Positions 12,094 through 23,353 of a stretch of DNA of 64,000 nt are shown in pieces; position 1 is the stretch's first letter; the number at the start of each line of letters is the position of its first letter. The notes under the pieces are model-generated. The model worked only from the letters and a program-made list of their open reading frames with translations, had not been told where the DNA came from and ran no database searches. The position numbers were made by a program, and so were the translations under genes. Origin of the DNA: Aricia agestis (lineage: Eukaryota; Arthropoda; Insecta; Lepidoptera; Lycaenidae). The DNA lies in the NCBI RefSeq assembly GCF_905147365.1, contig NC_056409.1, positions 3,539,001-3,603,000 on the forward strand. Reading direction: 5' to 3'.

Positions 12094-12119
12094 GGTAAAC
12101 TGTTACATGGATATTAAGC

Positions 12120-12440
12120 CGTATGGATTGTATCATTTGGCATCCGTGTGAAGACGGACTCGCTAGTTGCGTTTAAACATTTTAGTGTCCAGCACATGTC
12201 AGGATTAGGCCGTGAATCGGAGAAGAGCCGGACGCTGCCCCCGGTCATGTCCGTTAAAGTCCCTCGGGGACATCGGACATCCTTTGTCCCCCGGGGGACA
12301 AAAGCCGGGAGACATCTCAGGCTGTTTGGATAGCTGAAGCTTAATGTACCGACAGATACAAAACAGTCTTCACTGTTGCTTTCAGAGGATGAAATAAGTA
12401 TTTTACTTCTCACCGTCAAGACTTAAACGTCATTTTTTTG
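12120..12440. repeat. GC-rich island with palindromes
   Basis: Distinctly GC-rich against its surroundings. It includes a 20-bp perfect palindrome (TTTGTCCCCCGGGGGACAAA, 12283-12302) and GTCCCTCGGGGAC just upstream. Opposed short reading frames on both strands look incidental. Origin unknown. Confidence 0.4.
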
Positions 12441-13185
12441 GCATCGAAGTTTGTTTTAGTAGATGATCCGGTGAACTTCGTATATATATCCTCCTAATAT
12501 ACATTTTTCCTGGACTGCCACGAATATTTCTGAAGACTGAACTTCGGTTTATTTTAAGTTATATAGATTTGATACCTAAAAATTGCTACTAGACGCACAG
12601 TTTATACTATACTAGTTCAATTTACGTCCTCACGGTGAGAATTAACAACAAACTCACAGTCTGCCCTTAGGTCTTCAATCGCTATAACACAAAAATACCA
12701 ACATTTGCAAAAAATGGCTAAAATTTTTTTGCTGCCTGAAAAGTTAAAATTAATTACATATCTTAATATCTCAGAACATAAAAGCTATACTTCCATTAAT
12801 TAATTGTATTCTGTAATTATCTACCACATTAAAATAACTCTTCAGCAAAACTCCAAACGTTAAATTGAGAATATCGGAGCGAGCAAGATAGGCATTCCAT
12901 AAAATATTAAAGACATCCAACAGATTTCGTCTCGAATAACAAAAAGTATATGAAACATAATAACATGAGATATCGACTATGATTTTTATGTCGCGAATAC
13001 AAAGTTTAGTGAAGTGAAATGACATGTCGGCAAATTGTTCGCAGAAATATTTTTTCTTCAGTACGATGAATATTTTATTCGTCCTAAAGTAAACAAGTAA
13101 TGTTTTCTTTTCTTCATGCATAATAATATCTTTATTATTTACATAATATAATCTCTTCTGCTCGTGTGTTAAGTGATTGATTACT
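12441..13185. other. Gene-free stretch
   Basis: A 116-codon minus-strand frame (12771-13121) is AT-biased, rich in F/I/Y/N, and matches no family I recognise. It is probably chance. Confidence 0.35.
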
Positions 13186-13629
13186 CTTTTAAGAGCTCAC
13201 CTGACTCTAAAAATCAAACATCGTCCTTCTCTCTTCACACTCACGCCCGTATTTCATATGCCAGGTGAAAAAGGACGGCGCGAAATCATCGCCGAGTTAG
13301 TTTTACTTGAATAAAAGACGAACTATAATGATTATGAAAAAAGTGTTTTGAGCAAATTTAGGTTTTATCAATACCTTTTTAGATATTAAAAAAAATTAAA
13401 GAAAAGACAGCAAACTTCGAAGATTCAAGCAAAAATGTGTCTAAAACAAGGTTTTTTGTAAAAAAGAAACTATCGAGCATTTTTTGAGTAATCGTGTTTT
13501 CGTCTTGAGCATTTAATCTTTATGAACTGAAGTTACATGTGTCAAAAAATCAGTTTTCTAGACCTTACAGATTTTGAGATCTAGGTTAAAGTATGTAGTC
13601 AAGTTAGGGTCATATGGGCTCTTAAAAGG
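13186..13629. mobile_element. TIR element, possible TTAA target
   Basis: CTTTTAAGAGCTCACCTGAC at the left and its complement GGGTCATATGGGCTCTTAAAAG at the right enclose about 400 bp. TTAA flanks GAGC/GCTC on both sides, compatible with piggyBac-type insertion, but the palindrome continues past TTAA, so the boundary is ambiguous. Confidence 0.5.
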
Positions 13630-14500
13630 CGAGACTGATTAATACGATTTCTGTGTGCATTCAAGAATGGTTCCCATTTAGGATTTGATTAACTAGATAA
13701 ATATAATATTTTCTTCTATTCGTATACTTCACAATGCACCAGCTTCTAATGTTGCTTAGCTTCTTTCAAAAGAAGTTTCTATTTGAAACGTGTGTACAGG
13801 ACGTCTTTTGGGTCCGCAACTAGTTAAATAACGCTGAAATGAAATTCGTATAACAGCAAAAAATATATTAACAATTTAAATGAGTTCAGCATAATTAACA
13901 CAATATATCTGATATTGATAATAGTTATTACTGTCACGTCTGAAATGGATATTATAACTGTTTAGCAAGCACTGTTATGATATAAAGCTATTCTGTAGAA
14001 TCATACAATCAATGCAATAATTACAATTTATTCGCGACAAAAAGCTAATTACTGTATTGTATGTTACCAGGGAAATATATTGAATATATTTTTTTATTGG
14101 CAACATACCTTAGATATACTTAATTTGGTTTTTTATATAAAATATTACATAATATGTATTTGTTTGTGTTTTACGTATTTATGTGTTTTGTATAGCAAAC
14201 TGTCTTAAGACTGCCGAGTCCCAAGTGTTTTTAGTGTCGCTATTATCATGACGTTCTCTCAGAGGCAAATCTAGATAATGTAATTTTAATCGATAACGGC
14301 ACATCACACTTAAGGTCGGGGTTGATTTTGTCGTGACAATGGAGAAAGGTTAGACAAACACGTAGTGATGTGCCCGGTCCCAGATGAGGTTATCGAGAAT
14401 GCAGATAACTGATATACGGATACATCGTGACTCGTACAGACGGCAAAATAATGGAGGATTTTTTTCCGTTTTTTACACCTAAATATTCTTATATTCTGTT
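13630..14500. other. Gene-free stretch with a small foldback
   Basis: TCGATAACGGCACATCAC (14289-14306) is inverted in pieces at 14366-14397 (GTGATGTGCC, GGTTATCGA), possibly a remnant MITE. Nothing else is seen. Confidence 0.3.
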
Positions 14501-15180
14501 TTTTAGGGTTCCGTAGCCAAATGGCAAAAACGGAACCCTTATAGATTCGTCATGTCTGTCTGTCTGTCTGTCTGTCCGTCCGTCCGTCCGTATGTCACAG
14601 CCACTTTTCTCCGAAACTGTAAGAGCTATACTATTGAAACTTGGTAAGTAGATGTAGTCTGTGAACCGCTTTAAGATTTTGATACAAAAATGGAAAAAAT
14701 ATTAATTTAAGGGGTTTAATTTTAGGGGTCCCCATAGATACAACTGAAACAAAACATTTTTTTTTTCATCTAAACTATGCGGGTGGGGTATCTATGGATA
14801 GGTCTTCAAAAATCATATTTAGGTTTCTAATATAATTTTTTTCTAACCTGAATAGTTTGCGAGAGACACTCTTCCAAAGTGGTAAAATGTGCCCCCCCCC
14901 CCCCCCCCTCTAACTTCTAAAGTAGGGGCATGATAAGTCTAAAAAATATATGATGTACATTACTACAAAAACTACCAACGAAAATTGGTTCGAACGAGAT
15001 CTAGCCAGTTGTTTTTTTTTTTTATATTACGTCATAAATGGTAAACCTTAATTTAACTTTCATTGAATCAACTGAAATATGAAAATAAATCAAAAATCTC
15101 TTAATTTCATAAAAATAAACCTTATTGCTGCAACGGAACCCTTCATGGGCGAGTCCAACTCGCACTTGGCCGGTTTTTTT
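14501..15180 (+). repeat. Full-length 'gggttccgta...cacttggccggttt' repeat
   Basis: A ~680-bp interspersed element common in moths and butterflies. It starts TTTTTTAGGGTTCCGTAGCC with a short inverted GGAACCCT nearby, then (TGTC)n(CGTC)n, and ends CAACTCGCACTTGGCCGGTT with a T run. It contains a long homopolymer C run near 14892-14910. No TIR, LTR or coding is visible and its class is unknown to me. Partial copies lie at 9457 and 24290. Confidence 0.75.
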
Positions 15181-15610
15181 TCCTTATGTACCGTAAAACA
15201 ATAATAAAAGAAGACAGTTTTGCTCTCTTGTGTATTAAAATAATGTGATGATTTCTTTGCCACAAACAGGAGTATTTCATCGACTAGAACTGAAAAAACA
15301 AGTACTTAGCTAAAATATTTGTACCCATTTATGAAGTGTGAGGTATTTGTGACATTCGGTAACATAGCGTGCGTGGCGTGATCGCCATAACAGTTATATG
15401 GCAATGGCGTGTGTTATGGCTCAATAGACACCTAATTTATTTCGGAATCGCCGACTTAATGACAAAGAAAATTGTCTAAACTTTGAAATTGGGACGTACT
15501 TGTCACGAAAAATTTACGAAAACGCACCTACCTAGTTCAGTGAGCTAGTAATAGCTACATTGCTCCTTTGCGATGAGTCGTAGTAACCGCAGCGACAACA
15601 TTCTGACGTT
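15181..15610. other. Gene-free stretch
   Basis: AT-rich; no feature recognised. Confidence 0.4.
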
Positions 15611-15613
15611 TTA

Positions 15614-15774
15614 CGACTCTAGTCCACCGACGCTGCGAACTGCGAAACAGCGGCGAACCGGTTTACTGTCTCATCCGCCACACGACAATGCGTTAAATTG
15701 CATCTCGCTCTATTCCTGTTTCGCATTGGTTTCACAGATATTTCGCAGTTCGCAGCGTCGGTGGACTAGAGGCG
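15614..15774. mobile_element. MITE with TTA target duplication (PIF/Harbinger type)
   Basis: CGACTCTAGTCCACCGACGC begins a ~34-bp TIR whose 31-bp core (15617-15647 versus 15741-15771) is perfect. TTA occurs directly outside both ends (15611-15613, 15775-15777). The 3-bp TWA target fits PIF/Harbinger. A reading frame across it is an artefact. Confidence 0.8.
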
Positions 15775-15777
15775 TTA

Positions 15778-16356
15778 TAAGCGAATTTAATGATTATATT
15801 GGTAGAAAATATGACAGGAGATGAAGTAGGATGTGCTACGCTGCCGCTGTCTTGAGTTGTGATGTCGCGCGTCGCCGCAACGCAGCTCTTTGCGACGACG
15901 TAACGCATCAGCGACGTAACGCATCAGAACTACGTGGCCTCGCTGTAAGCATATACGTAAAGTTTGTCCTTTGTGCTCCAGTTGGATACTAAAGTAATAA
16001 ATATATTGGAGGCGAAGGAAAACGTCGGAGAGTTTTATGCCGACGCTACTTAAGATAGAGTGCCGATCCCGATCCTATCAGCATATAGCGTTCACAATTT
16101 TCTAAAGTAGCTTATACGGGCCGCAGTTGAATGTAATGCGCCATTTCTGCGATCGGCGTCGAAGCCAATTTGTGTCATAATACCTTACAACCTTACGGCT
16201 CACGGCCGCTAGATATAATGTTATACAACTCTATTTCCATCAGGCATCAGCTTCTCTTGCCTCTTCGTTCTTATTTCTTCCTCTATCTTTTGCATTTTGA
16301 TGATCGTTATCCAAATCTCTGCCTATCTCATATTTTGAGCAATACCTCTGTTATGT
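15778..16356. other. Gene-free stretch
   Basis: Contains a 16-bp direct repeat (CGACGTAACGCATCAG) near 15896-15927. Nothing else is supported. Confidence 0.4.
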
Positions 16357-16395
16357 ATCTTCAATTCCTATATTAACTATATAGGAATTGAAGAT
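16357..16395. repeat. Perfect 16-bp-arm hairpin
   Basis: ATCTTCAATTCCTATA (16357-16372) is perfectly complementary to 16380-16395, with a 7-nt spacer. Confidence 0.8.
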
Positions 16396-17497
16396 TTACT
16401 TGGATGTTTGTCGAGATTATGTCAGCACCGAATTATAAAAAAAAAATATTACATTCTTCTCCCTCGGTCTACCAATTATTATGCTACTCTTGTACTTCTA
16501 TCTCTGTCTCAAAATTTTATACATCGGAGCTAAAACGTCTTAATTTATGGTTAACTAGCTGTTGCCCGCGACTTCGTCCGCGTGTACTTCAGTTTATAGC
16601 GTGCGATGTCAACAAAATTGGTGTCAAAAGCTTTTATAAAAAAACCTTGGTACCCCTTAAATCAAAACAGCTGTGCAGTGTGCACATATTTCATTTTTTT
16701 AAATTAAACTTTATATTTTATGCCAAATTTTAAAGCTTATTTAGCCCCTCAATTACACAACTTTACCCATAAACTATTTATCATTGATAGGTTTAAGGTT
16801 ACGTCATATAATATAAAGTACTGACTTATGGGCGGATTCGACCAAACTGGAGTAAAATTTTACTCGAGTATAACTGTCTCCTAATCTAAGTGTAAGCTGG
16901 TTTTGCGCTTTTTCAACTTCTAATCCAAGAATGAGGTAATTACACGGGAGTAAATATTTACACGGGCTATTTTGGTGGAGTAAATATTAAACTGAGAATA
17001 GTTGCACAACAGGGTGTCAACTGTCACGGTCGGTGTCATTGTGAACTATAATTGACATTTTATTTCATACTCTTTGAGTAACTTGGTAAAATGCAAACGA
17101 TAATACCAGAGTAGACATAATTATAGAGTATACCGACTTAGAACTGATGTTGAAATTTTTAAATTTGACGTATTATGACGAAAATCGTCGCTAGGGTTGT
17201 TAAATTGTTACCTACGAATTTAAGAGGAGTCCACATCGCCCTTTTTTCCATACAAACGTTGTCCCCTGTTTCCTCCCTGGATAATGCTAGTAGAGTTATA
17301 ATTTTTTTCCTGAATATCTACGGCCACTAATACAATGTCCCTATGTTTTCTTTTTTTTCATAATTTAATTATTAAATAAGATATTAACATTCAAAAACCC
17401 AAAAAGATGGCCAGATTTTCCGCTGTGTTCAAACATCCAGAAAATAGATTAAAAAAAAAAACATAGAAACACAGCTCAAGCCTTTCTTTAATCTTTA

Positions 17498-18545
17498 ATG
17501 AAAAAAGTATTTATTTATTTATTTATTTATTATGGTTACCAACAGCATATGCATTTAAAAAATTACAGTTGATAGTGTAGTACTAGAGTCTTCAATAACT
17601 GATGCACACACCTTTATAGGCAACACAACATTCATTAGTATAGTGTTAACAACAACATGCAAAATTACATTAAATAGTATTTAAAAACAATTATAAATTA
17701 TATTATGAACATAAATTAGAAATAAATTAATAACTTAAAATTTAATAGCTGATCGAATTACATATTATTAATAACATTTTAAGAGCAACACAAAATTGAT
17801 TCAGGTAATAATATTATGTATACAAATTATTTAAATATACAACAACAATTTTATATTATATTACATTGATTAATTGATTTAGGAATATCTCTTATGTGCG
17901 GGATATTGAATTAATTATTGGTGGGTAACTCAAAGCACTTTAGGACCTTTTTTATGAAAACATTAAAGTTGTCATGAAAAATGTCGACACTATTGTCCTT
18001 TGCACATGTGTAGCTGTATAAGTCACGCTTTGCCGCGTTTGTTCTCCAAGGAGGCCCACGCAAGATTTTAGTTAGTTTGTGGAGCATGGCAAGATCGTGG
18101 CTTTTTTCTCCGAACACCCTGTGGTATAATCTTGTAGAAATGTAGGCGCTGCTCGTATGGACTCCTATGTGAAATGCCTCTGTCTGAAAAGGCCAAGTGT
18201 CTAGTGAAGTGTCTTTGAGTTTTTTCAATTCTCTGAGATGATTGAGCGTAGGGCTCCATACAGAGCTTGTAAAGTACTTAAATCGGTTAAGTTTTGGAGA
18301 AGGAATCAGGGGACAACGAATCGTTGATTTTCTGGATTTTCTGCAGTTGTCTCTACCGCGTTCTGCGGTATAAGCTTGAGGTAAGGGAGACAGCTATAGA
18401 TATTACACGTACTTTTTTTCATTTCTCTAGCCCCTGGTGTATCCTCTACAAAATTATGACATATTCGCTGGACGTGTTCTTCTTTGGTCGTATTGTTGTT
18501 TGTGTTTTGGCACATCCAATAAAAATTGACAGAATCCAATTTTGA
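17498..18545 (-). mobile_element. 5'-truncated LINE inside the TIR element
   Basis: Its 3' end at the left is an (AAAT)n tail, seen as ATTTATTTATTT at 17508-17531, followed by noncoding AT-rich sequence and the remains of a reverse-transcriptase C-terminus. AATCTTTA occurs at 17490-17497 and 18546-18553 and could be the target duplication, but AT-rich 8-mers can match by chance. Confidence 0.55.
17911..18303 (-). pseudogene. Non-LTR reverse transcriptase, C-terminal remnant
   Basis: Frame-shifted pieces follow the order seen after the palm of jockey/CR1-type reverse transcriptases: F-T-S-S-V-W-S-P, then IEKTQRHFTRHLAF, YEQRLHFYKIIPQG, and in another frame DLAMLHKLTKILRG. At least two frameshifts separate them. 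The catalytic F-x-D-D region is absent. A dead copy. Confidence 0.6.
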
Positions 18546-19122
18546 AATCTTTATTTTAAATATTTAAAAATAAATTATATCAGCCAGCGCGAGGCACATT
18601 CCGTTCATAATCCTAGTGAAACCCGACGAATTTGACAGATATCGAAACCTGTCCGTCTCTTTGCAGTCGAACTACTGGTCGTTATGTCTATTGTGATAAT
18701 ACCCTAGAGTAAATTAAAGGAGTAAAATTATTCTCATGATAGTTATACTCGTGTAACTTCAAGTTTGGTCGAATCGGGCCTAAATAACGTAAAAAAGAAA
18801 TAACAATCGAAAAAAATCGTAACTCGAATGTGTGATGATACCACCTCTTATAGAAAGATGTTGGGCAAGCGTTAGCGCGATGTAAGAGACGCACGGCGCC
18901 ATCTAGTATGAATTTTTGGAACTTACTTAATTTGAACAAATTTTCGTATTTTCAACCCCTTACAATCCTTTTTTCCAGTAAAAAAGTAGCCTATGTCCTT
19001 TCTCAGGCTTTAGACTATCCGTATACAAAATTTCATTACAATCGGTTCGGTAGTTTTGGCGTGCAAGCGAGACAGACAGACAGACAAACAGAGATACTTT
19101 CGCATTTATAATATTAAGTAGA

Positions 19123-20876
19123 TATTTGTCTTATCAATTCATCATCATAATAAAACTTACAGCTATGTTTATTTGATAAACTAGGATATAAACTATAAAA
19201 CTAAAGTGTCCTCGTTATATCAAGGACTTAATTTTATACGGAAAATAATTATGAAAACATTCATTTTGCTTTTATGAAATGAAAAAGTTGTGCCCCGAGA
19301 CCGCGACAGGTAGAATCTTGTTAAAAGTTCGAGGTAGAGTTATGATCTGGGTATGACCGGCCGGTTAATACTCCGGGGGGAGGGGGAAAGGGGGAAGTCC
19401 CCACTGATGAGGGGGCACTTGATAAAATATCTTTTCCATTAAGCACGGCACAAAAACAACTTCGTCCCAACTCGGAATTGGAAAACTACAATTCTCCGGC
19501 TCCATTCTCAAATAATCGTTTATTTATATAAACTCCTTCGTTTTCTTAGCGGAAAATTACTATTGTTTTTGTGTTCCTCGCATCGAAAAGCTTGACTTTT
19601 AAACTACGAGATGAAATTTCTTAAAAAGTTGATTATATTTATAATTAATATTTCTGTTTATGTCGCGACGTGGACGCCTTCGAAGAAAATAAAACGAGTC
19701 CAATTTTTGAAAGCGACAATTCAGAAAACTGACAATTAATTTTTGTTTGCCTTGGAAAAATTGCATTTGCCATAGGCCTGAAGTAACTAAGATGATTATG
19801 ACGACTTGATGATGATGCTCAAAGGCATCGTTTGTAATGAGGATACATTTGTACAAAGACAGCGCGGCGCGGCGCTAACCAGTGAGATCGTGTAATAGAA
19901 CAAAGCATTTCTTTGTGCCTTCTAATGCTTTGAGAAAATAATAGAGGCGTGTGTGGCCTAGCTTAGGGTATGTAGTGGTGTTGGTAAAAATAGCAATTAG
20001 TAATAATAATTAATAATTAATTGTTGCATTAAGCCCATTGGCAATAATGAAACTAATCGTCCTTGCTAAAAAGTGCGATTGCTAATATTATCGTCTGCAA
20101 TCATGATAAAAAATTCACGTACGCGCTGTTTCGCACCGCGGCGCTAATAAGCTGTTAATGAAATGCTATTTTTCACTCGATGCGAAATTACTTGACGCGG
20201 GCGCGGCGGTGCGATGCGAACCGATAATTCGCGATGCTGCGTTTTAAGCAAATAGCAAAGCAATAACACGTAGCATGCTGTGTCATCATTAGCATATTAA
20301 TGAAATTAATAGAAAATAGCATTAATTCCCATTACAAGTATGAAGCCCTATGTCGCCTGACCTAGATCATCCAAGCTCCAGAGATCCATTACTAATGTTA
20401 TGTGTATCTGGCTGTTTAGTCATCAGTCATAACTCTTTAATCATAAGACGTAATAACGCCTTAAGGCGACGCCTTTATAATTTGGCTGTAGCGACATCGA
20501 TTTTTCTCAGCAATGACTAAAGCTAAGAAATTAAAGTTCATTGTTATTGTTCATCATGTCTCATGATGCCCATAGCATAACACGATTGGTCAACTTTTAT
20601 AACACAGAATAATCAATCAAAAAGACCTTTGTAAAAAAGGGATTCCTATTTTGCCAACAGAGGAGAGTGATTTAAGCTTCCAAAATTTTGTACATAGATT
20701 GGTTCAAGCATACACTTTAATTTGCCCATAGCTTATATGAAATGAATTTATGGTTTTTAAATTACGCGACAAAAACCATTTTGTCGCTTATGCCCTTTCC
20801 ATTTGTTGCTGTTCATGCTAAAACATATCCAACACGGTTTTTTACTTTAACGCGGCGTCACCTTGATCTTTGAACT
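19123..20876. other. Gene-free stretch with a G-rich tract
   Basis: Mostly AT-rich. CTCCGGGGGGAGGGGGAAAG and further G runs occupy 19371-19430. No gene or repeat is recognised. Confidence 0.4.
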
Positions 20877-20990
20877 TTTTTTTATGAAATAGGGGACAAA
20901 CGAGCAAACTTGTCACCTGATGGAAAGCAACTATCGTCGCCCATAGACACTCGCAACATCAGAAGAGCTGCAGGTGCGTTGCCGGCCTTT
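20877..20990 (-). mobile_element. LINE-type tail fragment
   Basis: ATGAAATAGGGGACAAACGA through GCAGGTGCGTTGCCGGCCTT matches only the 3' ~114 bp of the LINE-tailed retroposon or its parent LINE. It is 5'-truncated and diverged. Confidence 0.75.
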
Positions 20991-21531
20991 GCACTGATTA
21001 TGAAATGAATATACTTTGAGTCATACGAAAAGACTTAGTTACGATAGTTTTCTTCAACAGAATAATTTCCTTGCGATGTACAGATTTCGGCGTACCAAAG
21101 TCAACATCTAGTAGCATAATCGAAGGCCACTGTACCCGGCCTAGGTTACAAAGCTATGCCTAGGTCATACACAGCCCTAGAGCCGTCACAGTGCCCCAGA
21201 TATCGGGAATTGGAAGGATTTTAGAGCAATAATAGGAGATTCGGTGCTCGAGTGTGTCGGAGTATGATTGGATCTGTGATTCCGCTTTACAAAATCAACC
21301 GCCTGTTTACATCGCTCTTGTGCTGCACTCATTTTGATGACTTAAAATTAAAACCTAAAAGGCTCTATTGTATTCTTTATCGCTCGTGACACAAATTGGT
21401 AGTATTGTAGTCTTTGAGAGTTTTTAATTTACTAAGGGTTGTTTTCATTGAGATCAAAAATCATTGTCGAAGTAAAAGGCAATACCGACCTTTATTTTGC
21501 GACTGTGGTTTTACCATTTTGATTTTTAACA
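20991..21531. other. Gene-free stretch
   Basis: Nothing recognisable. Confidence 0.4.
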
Positions 21532-21587
21532 GAATTACAAATCTCTAAAACATTAAGAAAACTTAATGTTTTAGAGATTTGTAATTC
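21532..21587. repeat. Perfect 26-bp-arm hairpin
   Basis: GAATTACAAATCTCTAAAAC with ATTAAG (21532-21557) is complementary without mismatch to 21562-21587 across a 4-nt AAAA loop. It is an exact inverted duplication without an obvious element around it. Confidence 0.9.
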
Positions 21588-22104
21588 AGATTGTGTTGTT
21601 TCATATAAACTTTTCGGCAGACAAAATAAATAAGCTTGTAAATTAACGCGTCAGTTTTTGATAGCACAGGACCTTATTGATATATTTGATTTGCCCGATG
21701 TCTCGTGTCTTCGTTTAAATACTGTAAACGTAGACATCAGTCAACAAAGATAGCATTTCGAATTTAATATATTATTAAGATTTCAATATCGCCAGAGATT
21801 TGAGCTGTATAAGCAATAAATCACATCGTCTAACATCCCTCTCATGTTGAATTAAACCTAACCTGGAGATTTATCTGCGACCGCGATTGTGTAATAATGA
21901 GTCTTATTACTCGTGTGCCAGGGTTCAGAGTCGGTTGGGGTGCTGCTGGAGCTTCCTGCCGTAAATTATGGTGGAAAAAATTATGAATGAGTGACGTCAC
22001 TCGTGGTGACGGCGCGGCGTCGCGGTGAATCAGATGTGGTGGGAATGACGCCCGCTGAGTTGTGTGTCGAGGGAATTGTGACGGATTGAACGTTTAACGT
22101 CTTA
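21588..22104. other. Gene-free stretch
   Basis: No gene. It contains the CRE-like palindrome described separately. Confidence 0.4.
21989..22002. promoter_or_regulatory. 14-bp CRE-like palindrome
   Basis: GAGTGACGTCACTC contains TGACGTCA, the full CREB/ATF site. Similar palindromes sit at 9661-9670 and 48834-48845. There is no adjacent gene, so function is speculative. Confidence 0.2.
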
Positions 22105-22278
22105 AGGTGGCCATACACGGAACAATTATCGTAACGATTTATCTCCTCGATGTTAAAATCGAACGACAAATCGTATGTGTGTAGCAATATCGCAAACGAT
22201 TTTACGTTCAAAAGATCGATTGGACGATTTTCTTGACGATCGATCGAAACGACAAATTGTCCCGTGTATGGGCACCTT
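22105..22278. mobile_element. MITE, AGGTGGCCATACACGG family
   Basis: AAGGTGGCCATACACGGAAC plus AATT at the left is inverted as AATTGTCCCGTGTATGGGCACCTT at the right (~25-bp TIR). The interior holds repeated ACGAT motifs that can also fold. It is about 174 bp with no coding. Confidence 0.7.
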
Positions 22279-22399
22279 TACGTCACACTCCATCGGTCGT
22301 TTCGAAGCAGGAATGCTAGTTATTGTGGTTATCTAAAAGCTGTAGAAAATAATATTTTGATGAAAAAACAAGCAGCATAATCCTGCATCGCTCTATCGA

Positions 22400-22810
22400 A
22401 GTTTTCTAAGTTATGATTATACGGCAGCTGGAAACCAATGTAGTAGGCTTCCGGCGAAGGCCGGGGCGAGTGAAACCGCCCCCGCCATGGAGGTTGAAGC
22501 CTAGGCCTGTGGGTGGTTTCATCGGGGGATCATCGCCCGCAACATAGGCCCCAAGGAGAAAGGCTGCCCCGATGCCCGGGGAGCCTCTTGGTGCAGACAG
22601 GCGGCGGCATAGGCTGCTGCAGCCGAAGAGGTGCCGGAAGCGGCAAGCGCTGTGGAAGACGCGGTTGAATGCACTGCGATCCCGCTCCTTCACGTGCCTC
22701 ACGACCTGACACAACATGCCACCTCATTCAGTTGGGAGGTTCCTTTGGAGAACGCCACATATTTCTACATAGGTGAACTTTTGGGAGGGCCGCGGGAATG
22801 CTTGTGGCAC
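22400..22810. other. GC-rich island, unassigned
   Basis: Strong GC enrichment with overlapping open frames on both strands; the longest, 22406-22717 minus, is P/R/G-rich without a recognised domain. It includes an imperfect dyad around GGCTTCCGGCGAAGGCCGG. It may be the GC-rich 3' region of an R1-like LINE or a decayed exon. I cannot decide. Confidence 0.3.
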
Positions 22811-22989
22811 TAATTGGTCCGTCACATATTATAATGTTTACTGCAAAAAAGTCGTTTATTTGCTAACACTTTTAAAACTATCGGTTGTAACACGGGGAGT
22901 GCATTGAGGAATTCCTCGTACCTCCTGCAACTTATCGCCATCCACGCGAAAAATATACCATCCTCATTAGTCATCACCTTGATGAGTCT

Positions 22990-23353
22990 TTCACCGTGCG
23001 TGGTGCGTTTGCGTATTTGTACTATTATCTATTCTGTGATAATACTTATGTACGTAAAACGGCGGCATTTGTGAACATCATAGCAGTGAGACTTCTGTAT
23101 TTGTACTATTATCTATTCTGTGGTTTGCGTAACTTTTTGCCGCGCAGTGTAAAACTTTGCAACGAACTGTCACCAGTAGTATTTCCGCACCTATACGACC
23201 TACAAACCTTTAAGAAGAGAGCGTATTCTCTCTTAAAAGGCCGGCAACGCACCTGCAGCTCTTCTGATGTTGCGAGTGTCCATGGGCGGCAGTAGTCGCT
23301 TTGCATCAGGTGACCCGTTTGCTCATTTGCCCCCTTATTTTATAAAAAAATAA
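22990..23353 (+). mobile_element. LINE 3' end (jockey/CR1-like)
   Basis: The last ~360 bp of a non-LTR retrotransposon: coding C-terminus, stop, short 3' UTR and A-rich tail (GCCCCCTTATTTTATAAAAA). A block GTATTTGTACTATTATCTAT occurs twice, 84 bp apart (23013 and 23097), an internal duplication. This LINE shares its tail with all LINE-tailed retroposons in the window. Confidence 0.7.
23120..23295 (+). pseudogene. LINE ORF2 C-terminus
   Basis: The frame ends RSVKLCNELSP, then VVFPHLYDLQTFKKRAYS and LLKGRQRTCSSSDVASVHG, followed by R-Q-stop. This matches the usual end of lepidopteran jockey/CR1-type ORF2 proteins (WNSLP...YDLQ.FK.R....LKGRQR). No endonuclease or catalytic RT part remains. The apparent upstream start lies in duplicated sequence and is not real. 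Confidence 0.7.

Larger units (their letters stand above)
16830..18780. mobile_element. TIR element inside the Helitron
   Basis: GGGCGGATTCGACCAAACTG with ACTCGAGTATAACTG is mirrored at the right by ATAGTTATACTCGTGTAAC and AGTTTGGTCGAATCGGGCC. It breaks the Helitron, whose uninterrupted order is seen at 53100-53150. A LINE fragment occupies its centre. Target duplication is unclear (TAT/TAA), so no superfamily is assigned. Confidence 0.7.
16555..19122 (-). mobile_element. Helitron copy interrupted by a 1.95-kb TIR element
   Basis: The minus-strand 3' end is A|CTAGCTGTTGCCCGCGAC at 16554 and the 5' end is the complement of TC...TACTTAATATTATAAATGCG at 19122. The two halves (16555-16829 and 18781-19122) are collinear with the copy at 52854 around GATATAACAATCGAAAAAAA. 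The family's reading frame (TSCCPRLRPR...) is repeat translation. (GACA)n lies at the 5' end. Confidence 0.8.

Noticed and set aside
12771..13121. 116-codon minus-strand frame
   Set aside because: AT-driven composition, no domain, no splice or promoter context. Treated as chance.
15573..15824. 83-codon frame
   Set aside because: It spans a MITE including both inverted termini.
16404..16733. 109-codon frame with a near-identical 109-codon frame at 52711-53040
   Set aside because: The shared protein-like sequence (CCPRLRPR...QLCSVH) is translation of the terminal part of a non-coding Helitron family; starts lie in different flanking sequence.
19371..19430. G-quadruplex call
   Set aside because: Three close long G runs are present but the fourth is about 16 nt away, beyond the usual loop limit.
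22406..22717. 103-codon minus frame in the GC-rich island
   Set aside because: Open frames are expected in GC-rich sequence; there is no domain, and two other overlapping frames are equally open.
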